Assembly: GCF_003013715.1 (NCBI RefSeq)
Contig: NC_072814.1
Location: 1,116,001 to 1,180,000, forward strand
Source of the DNA: Candidozyma auris
Taxonomy: Eukaryota; Ascomycota; Pichiomycetes; Serinales; Metschnikowiaceae
Reading direction: 5' to 3'
Length of the DNA stretch: 64,000 nucleotides
A program made the position numbers and the translations under genes. Under the pieces are notes generated by a model. The model had not been told where the DNA came from. It did no database searches and was given only the letters and a program-made list of their open reading frames with translations. Position 1 is the stretch's first letter, and each line of letters begins with the position of its first letter. Of this stretch, positions 56,587-64,000 are shown piece by piece.

Positions 56587-57990
56587 CTACCATTGCTTTG
56601 TGGTCGACCCCTTTTCGCTCTCCTGAGCTGCCTCAGTAGCATCCCCTAACCCGAACAAGTAACCCTTGTACTTCTCAAAAACAGAGAATTCTCCGCCCAA
56701 CTGTCTGTAGAGCTCTTTGAAGCACTCCATTAGCAAGTAAGCGTGAAGTGTGGATGTCATTTGTTGATGCTGATGATTGGCAAACTGACCTGCTGAGCTT
56801 GACGCAAAGTACTGTCGAATGAGAGGAGATATTGGAAGCAAATGCAATTCCTCTGCAAGATATTCCACAGAAGGTTTATTGTTTCCTGTGAGGCCTTTCT
56901 TGATGTCTCCAGCTGCACCCGATGACGTTGAGTTACTTAGTCCACCTATGTCGTTATTAGCGTTCGAGTTGCCACCACCTTTGCCACCACCGCTCAAAAG
57001 TTGGTTACCAATATGTTTCAAATCAAAAAAATTGGGGAAATACTTAGTACACCACCAGAAAAACTCCTTCTCGTCTTGAGGTAAGACGTCGTTTGTCAAA
57101 AGAGAAATTAGGAAGCCCAAGTCGTACCCTGAATGGTAACTCAACCAGTTTATCGACTGGTCCAATAGAAGGCCGCTTTCGATCATTAGTTCGGCAAATG
57201 CGTGGTGAGAAATACCCTGGCTCATGTGCATGGCAAAGTTGATTTGGGAGGTTTGAGTCAACATGTACAAATGCTCCTCATTAAACATTTCTTGCGTAAC
57301 GTCGTAAGCGAAATTAAATTGCCATATGACGGAATTGCTGATTTTGTCATTTTGCATCTTCACCGCACAGAGAGATAACTGAATGAGATTTAGGATATCC
57401 AGGTTAGATCTCAAACACTGAAAGTGGTAATCAGCCGACAGTTTGAAAGTGCCCAACGGTCTAGCCACAATGCCGGGAATTTCCTGATGAATGGAGATAA
57501 AAATTTTTGATGATTTGTCGTCAATAAAGTTTCTGAGGTTGTTAAATTCGTACTCCAAGTTGAAGTTCCACACATCTTTGATTATAGGCACCTGTTGAGG
57601 CGCCTGCCCTAGTTGTTGCTGCTGTGGAATCGGTTGCTGATTTGGGAACATCCTTGGTTGAGACTGTTGCTGCTGCACTTGTTGTTGCATCTGCATCTGT
57701 AAAAGTGGATTCACTTTCTGATTGAGAACACTGGCCGTGTTAGCGCCGGGATTGGCAAGATTGGGATTCTGGTTTCCGTTTAACGCCGCTAAAAGTGGGT
57801 TGGATGATGTGCCACCTTGCTGTTGCAGCTGTTGTTGCAGTTGTTGCTGAAGATGCTGATTGATCAATTGTTGTCTCTGTAATTGATGCTGCATCAGCAT
57901 TTGCGACAATTGGGGCAGCTGCCCTGCTTGCGCGGCGCCCTGTTGTTGATACTGCTGTTGGAGATGGTGGATGTGCGGGTTCACGTTCAT
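56587..57990 (-). CDS. POP2: CCR4-NOT deadenylase subunit Pop2/Caf1
   Basis: A 467-aa subunit (yeast 433) of CCR4-NOT, which shortens mRNA poly(A) tails. The first 135 residues are a Gln-rich, partly repeated segment. The DEDD-type nuclease fold follows. The usual Asp-x-Glu is replaced by H168-x-E170 (Ile-Ser-Ile-His-Gln-Glu-Ile-Pro-Gly), while D290 in His-Ser-Gly-Tyr-Asp is kept. S. cerevisiae Pop2 also has a non-canonical site. The ATG at 57990 begins at the Gln-rich part; an in-frame ATG at 58140 would add 50 residues. It converges with NOG2 over 96 bp; the two are also adjacent in S. cerevisiae (YNR052C/YNR053C). Confidence 0.93.
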   Translation of the reverse strand: MNVNPHIHHLQQQYQQQGAAQAGQLPQLSQMLMQHQLQRQQLINQHLQQQLQQQLQQQGGTSSNPLLAALNGNQNPNLANPGANTASVLNQKVNPLLQMQMQQQVQQQQSQPRMFPNQQPIPQQQQLGQAPQQVPIIKDVWNFNLEYEFNNLRNFIDDKSSKIFISIHQEIPGIVARPLGTFKLSADYHFQCLRSNLDILNLIQLSLCAVKMQNDKISNSVIWQFNFAYDVTQEMFNEEHLYMLTQTSQINFAMHMSQGISHHAFAELMIESGLLLDQSINWLSYHSGYDLGFLISLLTNDVLPQDEKEFFWWCTKYFPNFFDLKHIGNQLLSGGGKGGGNSNANNDIGGLSNSTSSGAAGDIKKGLTGNNKPSVEYLAEELHLLPISPLIRQYFASSSAGQFANHQHQQMTSTLHAYLLMECFKELYRQLGGEFSVFEKYKGYLFGLGDATEAAQESEKGSTTKQW

Positions 57991-58384
57991 CAGGACGTTA
58001 GGGGCTAGTGGTATTCTAAGTATGGTAGGTGAAAGCCCTATATGGTTTCCCCGAGTATTGAAGACTGTAGATGTGTTGAGTCGCGCACGCCGGAAAATGG
58101 TTGCAAGCCTTGTAACAAATGTAAGCACATAAAATATCATGTTATTTTTACCAGTAGAACTATTTTAAAAGGATATAAGAGTATTGACTACTGGATCTTG
58201 ATAGCAATCGTAAGGAGATCATGGACTCTTCTCGATTAAAGCAGTCTGTATATCTGCAATCTATGCACAAACCAACAATGTAAGAAGTGATGTAGCGGAA
58301 TTTTTATCGCCCCGTTGGAGTTTATGACGCGTACCAAAGCCAGTAGATCCTACCAAGAACGCATAAAAAGTAACATGCCTTCCA

Positions 58385-59614
58385 CTATAGTTGTTCTCTG
58401 AAAGCGATAGGCTGACCGTCTCTAAAAGCACCACCATCTTGCTGCAAGAAGTTATGGTCACCGACCTTGCGTGGCTTGATCAAGTGTTGAAGGAAGAAAG
58501 CAATTGCGCATACCAACGATATCACTGCAACAATGATGTAAATCACACCTAGACTCAAGTTCCTGCCGCCAAGCACAGAGTTCGTGCTTATTACCAACGA
58601 TTTCGTTCCTCCAAAAATGGTGACTGGATAGTTCATGCCTATATTCATTTCGTAGGTACCGGAGGAGATCTTTTCTGTGGTGTTCTTGGAGTACAACTTC
58701 AAGAACTCGGGTAATCCAGCCGTTCTCATCCAATTGTGCAAATGCTCCCATTCGTGCACGTTAGGCACATTTGTTTCATTATAACCGTCAGGAAACATTT
58801 TTGCCCAGTTTGGTGGTGGCACAATGTCGGTATGACTGTATGATGTCTTCTTGAACTTGTGGCTCTTATCCGAAGGCCAGGTAATGCCCTCTTCAGATAG
58901 AATATATGTTTCGTTATCGCTGCCACTCTTCAGGTTGAGCAACACAGGACTGGAGAACGTGTCATTGAAATATGAGTTCGCAATCAATCCGCACGGATAA
59001 ACAGCCTTCTCGACCCCATCCACCGTTTGCAGACGCAAAGGCTTACAGTGAGAATCCAAATCGTCAGGTTTGAGGGCCTCGCCACGGAGTTGTTTCACGT
59101 CGTACGACTCCACGTACTTTCTGTGGTTTTGATAGAAATTCGTGAGCTTATAGTATAGGTAGATAGGAGGGTCGATGTCCTTAGGCAAGTTAAACTGTAC
59201 AACACATGTTTGACTCTCGTCACCCTGAGCATCTGTACCTTTTTGAAGCTTCCATTTGAAATCTGGATTATCGCTGGTGCCCTGGAAGTGGTACAGCGTG
59301 TATTTGGAAGGGATCAGCTGGAAAGAGTCGCTCGCTTCTTCTCCACATTTCGAATAGTCCACCTCGAGTTTTTGCACGTTATATGTAGCATATATTATGA
59401 CTATCCCCAAGGGAGCAAAAACCACCGCTAGCAAAAACAAGAACGGGATCACTGTCTTCGGGGTGAGAATAGGCTGCCACGCTTTCAATCTTTGCTGGCG
59501 GAACGCCGTGTTGGGCGGTTTTCTGGACTTGTGCACTTGAGACGTGGACGCCAGCGCTGAGTCAACGAGGTCGTCGTCTTCGCTGCTCTGCTTTCTCCTG
59601 CGCAAGAAGTTCAT
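58385..59614 (-). CDS. CDC50: Cdc50/Lem3-family P4-ATPase chaperone
   Basis: A 409-aa subunit of lipid flippases, required for P4-ATPase exit from the ER and for phospholipid translocation. Two membrane segments (about 58-80 and 345-370) frame a large lumenal domain with paired cysteines, several N-glycosylation sites and the conserved Tyr-Tyr-Lys-Leu-Thr-Asn-Phe-Tyr-Gln-Asn-His-Arg-Lys-Tyr motif. The start Met-Asn-Phe-Leu-Arg-Arg-Arg at 59614 gives a short cytosolic N-terminus. I cannot firmly separate CDC50 from LEM3 by eye. Confidence 0.88.
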   Translation of the reverse strand: MNFLRRRKQSSEDDDLVDSALASTSQVHKSRKPPNTAFRQQRLKAWQPILTPKTVIPFLFLLAVVFAPLGIVIIYATYNVQKLEVDYSKCGEEASDSFQLIPSKYTLYHFQGTSDNPDFKWKLQKGTDAQGDESQTCVVQFNLPKDIDPPIYLYYKLTNFYQNHRKYVESYDVKQLRGEALKPDDLDSHCKPLRLQTVDGVEKAVYPCGLIANSYFNDTFSSPVLLNLKSGSDNETYILSEEGITWPSDKSHKFKKTSYSHTDIVPPPNWAKMFPDGYNETNVPNVHEWEHLHNWMRTAGLPEFLKLYSKNTTEKISSGTYEMNIGMNYPVTIFGGTKSLVISTNSVLGGRNLSLGVIYIIVAVISLVCAIAFFLQHLIKPRKVGDHNFLQQDGGAFRDGQPIAFREQL

Positions 59615-60299
59615 GAGCTGGTGAAGTTTAGAAGGTGTAGTTTGAGACACACTTCTGTGTAGGCTGAGTAGTACACCGCGAGGCAGCTTCAGGCAGGTAG
59701 GCCGGAGAAGATGAAAGTCACTGGAGGGAGGGAGAAAGGAAGGACACAAAAAAGATATAAGCTGAGAGTATCCTTTGTGGCTGGGGGAGATGATATCATC
59801 TGAAGGTTTCACCTAATTTTAAGTAGGCCTTGCTGAGTTTGGCAATGAAGGATCTGTACTCTGCGATTTTTCAACCATCAGGCTGGTGTGAATGGGGAGT
59901 CCACAGAAATCGGGTAAAATGCACATATGATTATCTTAGCTCATGAATCCGCAGAACATATAGCACATGAATTGAGAGCAGTTTCCGTAGTCTGATCAGT
60001 TGCACTTGAGGAGGAGGGGAGGGGGGGATGAAGCCTCGTTCTGATATGCCTCAGGAAAAGATAGAGAACAAAGCTCCTTATACGTGGTCCTCTTTTACAT
60101 CAAGTTTATTGATGACTTTATTTCTTGATTCCCAATTCTAATCTGTCGGACGTAAAAAGTTGATGATGGCTATGGAAGCTTCTCTGTGAAATGTGAAAGC
60201 CTTGTGAGTTCACACTGATGAATTCAACCAATTCTCGAGCGCCTTTTTACGTGAAACTACATTCACAGCTTACAAACTTTTTCTCTTGTTGCTTCAACT
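59615..60299. other. CDC50 promoter / 3' flank of the next gene
   Basis: About 690 bp with a short G-rich run near 60012-60028. No RNA gene, repeat or recurrent motif was recognised. Confidence 0.35.
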
Positions 60300-62309
60300 T
60301 CAAAATAGTACCGAGATCACACAAATCAAACAAGCTCTCTTTAAATGCTCACGAGTGCTGAAATGATTAGTGTTATTGAATTTTTCAAGCCTGATTCTCT
60401 CTGTCATCACCATAAGTAATGCTTCCGTCAGCTGAGCAATGAGCTCTCTTTGCTCGCCTTCAAGAGATTGATAAAATTTCATTACCTTTCGCCTAAGAAT
60501 CGACATTTCGCCATTACGAAGGACATCCTCAATGAGCTGGCGAGTGGATTGAATCGTATTCTGAAAAAGAGAACTCTTTATGGTATCCTGAAGGCCGCAG
60601 AGGAGATGACCTGCCTGTGCTGTAAATCTCTCTACTTCCCGACCCGGAATGCCACTGTAAAATAAGGCATCTTGAAGGATTCTTAGAAAGTTGAGGAAGG
60701 TACGACTAGTGTATCCTTCAATCACACTTATTTTTTCTTTATATCTCTTATGGTCGCCAGAAGTCTCAGAAAGTAGCCCATATCTCAATCTAAATTGCGA
60801 CCGTAATACTGATTTTGCTGTCACATAGTACAAGAACCTCATCGAATTGAAAAGAAAGTCGAATACGGTGATGGCACAAGCACTCCCTCCGACTAGTATT
60901 GCTAGCGTGAAGACAATCTTGGCGTACAACCTGATCTGAGAGTTTGCTCTCGTAATCCATTCAAAATATGGTTCTGCCTCGTAGACTTCCCGTGCTGTCC
61001 TTCGTCTCCTCTGAAAAGCTGAAGAAGCAAGCCATACAACCGGCCAGAATGAAGTTCCAGTAAGGGAATCCAAGATACCATCCCATCCTTTAGCAGAAGG
61101 AGTATAAATCCAGGAGTTGTTTTGTGTTTTTTGTAAAAGAGATACACAGGATGCACGATCCACATACACATCGATTAAACCTTGTACCTTAGAATTGCAT
61201 TCCACTTTTGAGCAAACTTCATGATAATTATGAAAGGCCAAAACTACCCACTTGGACGTGGGTGCCAAATGAAGATGAACCGTGTCATCAAATAAGCCAG
61301 AAATGGACAAAAAATTATAGGAAGGCAATGTCAAATGTGTCAGCCCCTCTAGAAGATGATTTTGGTTTAAACTCTCAGAGGTCAGCTCAGATCCACAACA
61401 AGTTTGCTCCAAAGATGGCCCCAGAAATAAATACTCTTTAATCAGTAATGCCGTCCCAAGATCTTTCAACATCTTTGAAGCAAGTGCAAGTTGTTTAGTT
61501 TCATTTGATTTATCAAGCTCTTCGACTTCCATCATGTGCTTAACAAGCAGTTGCATGCACTCGTCTAAGGATTCTTCAATCTGTGTTAGCTTTTGCTTCA
61601 GTATGCCTTTTGCAATCTCAAAATTATTCTCGAAAGCGACTTGAGTAATCGAGGAGATTTTCTCAATAGCCTTTGCTGAGTGGCTGGCATAAAGAGTGAT
61701 ACTACCTGCTTTTCGCTCAAAAGAACCAGGGAAGTTTGCTTGGACACCAGAAGAAGCAATGCCGGACGGCTCCGAATTAATGAGACTTCCGCAAGCATCT
61801 CCAACTTCGCAGGGCTTCATCTGAGCTTCATCGGGCGCAAGTATCTCTGCATTGCGAACACCGCCAACATTTGAGGAGCCCTCAAGCAAGGGAAAGCTCG
61901 CTTCACTAACTCCGGTATCAAGAGAAAACCTTTGAAACGCAGTATCTTGCTCTGCTGCCGTATTGCCATTCATTTCACGTAAGATCAGGGAAAGATGATA
62001 GCCAATTTTTGTGGTAGAGAGCAACCAATCCAACCGTGAAGTTGTCTTTACTATCTCGCTTAAGCTCTTGCCATCCATGAGAGCTTTGATGGTATGTAAC
62101 ACCTCCATGACGTTGTCAACATCATGAACAATTTCACGTCTAGTACTAGGCGGAAAGGACAGCTTGAAGGAATCCATAAGAGACTGCTCCTCGGCAGATA
62201 ACGGCAAGTCAGCTGGCGAGGCTCCAATCTTTCCATTGAGGCCGAGAAATTTGTTCTGCTTTTTCTTCATATGTTTCTTATTTCTGTTAAGGAAACGAGT
62301 ACGGGCCAT
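60300..62309 (-). CDS. Unidentified membrane protein, 669 aa
   Basis: The N-terminus is strongly basic (Lys/Arg-rich first 20 residues), with no signal peptide. The middle is helical with coiled-coil character. One or two membrane segments lie at about 465-495 (Ala-Lys-Ile-Val-Phe-Thr-Leu-Ala-Ile-Leu-Val-Gly-Gly), and the C-terminal third is again helical. Paired cysteines occur before the membrane segment. A karyogamy factor such as Kar5 was considered, but the signal peptide and Cys pattern do not fit. TTTTGCAGCC lies 66 bp upstream of the ATG. The gene is real but unnamed. Confidence 0.8.
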   Translation of the reverse strand: MARTRFLNRNKKHMKKKQNKFLGLNGKIGASPADLPLSAEEQSLMDSFKLSFPPSTRREIVHDVDNVMEVLHTIKALMDGKSLSEIVKTTSRLDWLLSTTKIGYHLSLILREMNGNTAAEQDTAFQRFSLDTGVSEASFPLLEGSSNVGGVRNAEILAPDEAQMKPCEVGDACGSLINSEPSGIASSGVQANFPGSFERKAGSITLYASHSAKAIEKISSITQVAFENNFEIAKGILKQKLTQIEESLDECMQLLVKHMMEVEELDKSNETKQLALASKMLKDLGTALLIKEYLFLGPSLEQTCCGSELTSESLNQNHLLEGLTHLTLPSYNFLSISGLFDDTVHLHLAPTSKWVVLAFHNYHEVCSKVECNSKVQGLIDVYVDRASCVSLLQKTQNNSWIYTPSAKGWDGILDSLTGTSFWPVVWLASSAFQRRRRTAREVYEAEPYFEWITRANSQIRLYAKIVFTLAILVGGSACAITVFDFLFNSMRFLYYVTAKSVLRSQFRLRYGLLSETSGDHKRYKEKISVIEGYTSRTFLNFLRILQDALFYSGIPGREVERFTAQAGHLLCGLQDTIKSSLFQNTIQSTRQLIEDVLRNGEMSILRRKVMKFYQSLEGEQRELIAQLTEALLMVMTERIRLEKFNNTNHFSTREHLKRACLICVISVLF

Positions 62310-63178
62310 TATGTGTTATGAATGAGAGGATAAACTAGGGGAATTCAGCCAAATATATACCTCGCGGCCAACTTTTTTGCAGCCATTTCTGCAACCTCAC
62401 TAATGTAACATCACTGAACACAAGCGTCAATCCAAGGAGTAAATACCGGTTTATATAAGATACCAACTCATATGTGAGTCAGGCACACATACTGAGAATT
62501 GGGCATCTTTTGAACATACTGGAAAATACTATGAAGATTTGGTGATTACGTTGGTGTTAAAGATCGCCCCTGCTATATGACAGTGACTGCCAACAGCGCC
62601 TGACTATTGTTCTGAGGCTATTAGTCATTAGTATACACCACACTAAGGATAGATTCGAGTGGAAAATTCCCTTGATTATCCTTCGGTAATACCGATTGAA
62701 GCAATCCAATGGAGTATTATGGAGCGGGCGGAAAATGGTCTTTGGTATACTCGAAGGTCGGAATCAGTACTAATAGGAGTTTTGAATATAAATCTTGCGA
62801 CCAGCCCTCTTCAAAAACCACAATTTAATCCCGAGTATTTGTATGTAGCTCTCAGTGAATCATCATCAACCATACTTGGGCCCATGCTTATGCGCGCTTT
62901 AAGCCCAATTCTATTAAGCAACGGCCCCGTTCCCACAAAGCACTTATACTAGAGTCCCCAGGTATGAAATTAACAATATCAGCTAACCTCGTATCCTGAT
63001 AAATTACAATCTACTTCTCAAAGATTTTTTTTTTTTTCTTAATCTGTTTCGCTTGAAGACCCTGGCTGACTCCCTTGACTCAGATGACTATGTCGTGCAC
63101 ACAGACATCCAGGACCTTTATCTCTAGCCTTCTTTGCATCAATCCTATCTGCCGTGGATCTGGTACTGGAAGCGGCAC
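62310..63178. promoter_or_regulatory. Divergent promoter region before the carrier gene
   Basis: About 870 bp. TTTTGCAGCC (62375-62384) and a near copy (62387-62396) form a close pair beside the membrane-protein gene. A T12 tract near 63027 lies 150 bp before the carrier ATG. A 97-codon plus-strand frame (62659-62952) lacks an initial ATG and homology. Confidence 0.5.
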
Positions 63179-64000
63179 ATGGAAAAAACTAATCCCAAGG
63201 GCAGCATTCCTGCCATAACTGGAGAAATTGATCACTCCAAGGCCATCAGGGTGTTCCCATTAGCTCTTTTGCCTTACAAGTCCACCATCCTTGCTTATAC
63301 CACCTCGTTCATATCTACAACTATCGGGTTTCCATTTGACACGGTCAAAACTCGAATGCAAACATACAAGAGGTTTGCCTCATACTCAGACTGTGTCCTC
63401 TCAACATTGAAGCATGAGGGGATCCGAGGGTTCTTCAGGGGCATCATGGCTCCATTGATCAGTACGTCTTTTCTGAGGTCTTTGAGTGTGACTATCTTCA
63501 CCACATCGAAACCTTACTGCTATGAAGCTCTTTATGGCTGGCGTGATGAAAGCAATACAGGCCATCCTTTCATCAGGAATTTTCCTGTGTGTTTTGCTGC
63601 TGGTGCAGCCGCTGGGTGTGGTGTATCGTTGTTTGCTTGCCCTTTTGAGTTCACCAAAGTGTACTCGCAGATTGCTTCGTTAGCTCACAAGCTGGCTTCT
63701 ATTGATATTCAGAAAAAAGGAAGTTCGCCTCATGTAGGCACTTATGAGACAGTAAAGTCCATTCTCAGGTATAATGGTGTGGGCGGGTTGTACTCCGGAT
63801 ACAAGTACCATCTTGCTAGAGATGCTCTAGGTTCTGGGGTATACTTCGCCGTATATGAGTCAATCAAGTGGGCAACAAATGCTCTCATAAATTCAGATCC
63901 ATCCAAGTCTTCCCCCATCTCCATCATGATAGCTGGAGGTATGTCTGGGGTTCTTTGCTGGACAGCAATATTTCCCTTTGACACCACCAAATCGTTAATC
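63179..64000 (+). CDS. Mitochondrial carrier family protein, 3'-truncated
   Basis: The frame opens with ATG at 63179, 51 codons after an upstream in-frame stop region without other ATGs, and runs off the window end (274 codons visible). Three SLC25 repeats are seen, each with the Pro-x-Asp/Glu-x-x-Lys signature: Pro-Phe-Asp-Thr-Val-Lys, Pro-Phe-Glu-Phe-Thr-Lys and Pro-Phe-Asp-Thr-Thr-Lys. Gly-rich turns follow each. It is an inner-membrane solute carrier; the substrate cannot be read from the sequence. It might correspond to yeast YFR045W, but this is tentative. Confidence 0.88.
   Translation, partial: MEKTNPKGSIPAITGEIDHSKAIRVFPLALLPYKSTILAYTTSFISTTIGFPFDTVKTRMQTYKRFASYSDCVLSTLKHEGIRGFFRGIMAPLISTSFLRSLSVTIFTTSKPYCYEALYGWRDESNTGHPFIRNFPVCFAAGAAAGCGVSLFACPFEFTKVYSQIASLAHKLASIDIQKKGSSPHVGTYETVKSILRYNGVGGLYSGYKYHLARDALGSGVYFAVYESIKWATNALINSDPSKSSPISIMIAGGMSGVLCWTAIFPFDTTKSLI

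Noticed and set aside
62659..62952. 97-codon plus-strand frame before the mitochondrial carrier
   Set aside because: It begins with GTG, shows no family similarity and lies in a promoter region.

Overview
The window is nuclear DNA of a budding yeast. Genes are compact and nearly intron-free. The two introns carry the yeast GTATGT 5' splice site and TACTAAC branch point. The proteins are orthologues of Saccharomycotina genes. Moderate GC, heavy TTG use for leucine and the gene set (including an MNN4-type LicD protein) point to the CUG-Ser clade, most likely near Clavispora / Candida auris; this is inference, and I did not prove CTG reassignment. No transposon, virus or CRISPR array was seen.

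Left part (0-30 kb). A 5'-truncated PH-like protein is followed by GAS2, TIM21, tRNA-Arg(CCG), intron-containing RPL26 and a YLR345W-type 6-phosphofructo-2-kinase homologue. Next come GON7, PFD1 and ATP12, then PSY2, SPS19 and GCS1, then CAX4, KAP95, SHS1 and NAXE (NNR1). After those lie an unidentified proline/serine-rich gene, ATG5 and TRM140. Their order mirrors ancestral yeast synteny: GAS2/TIM21/RPL26/YLR345W/CAX4/KAP95, GON7/PFD1/ATP12 and PSY2/SPS19/GCS1/SHS1/NNR1 are all linked in S. cerevisiae, partly across its duplicated segments.

Right part (29-64 kb). Eight genes run leftward in series: TRM140, TRS23, an unknown helical protein, a large Zn2Cys6 regulator, the glycerol symporter STL1, IZH3, MNN4 and LEC1. 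The regulator and STL1 each have a very long upstream region (about 2.4 and 2.8 kb) holding tandem arrays, microsatellites and a helically phased motif array. NOG2 then reads rightward against POP2, followed by CDC50, an unidentified membrane protein, and a mitochondrial carrier cut by the window end.

Main discoveries: (1) the NOG2 intron encodes an H/ACA snoRNA matching snR191, with both guide pockets fitting the conserved 25S Psi2258/Psi2260 site; (2) a 10-bp motif TTTYGCARCC occurs 14 times exactly between genes, where about 0.5 is expected in the whole window; (3) eight copies of TAATATGGAGG, mostly spaced 19-21 bp, lie upstream of STL1; (4) both introns have the same very short branch point to 3' splice site spacing.
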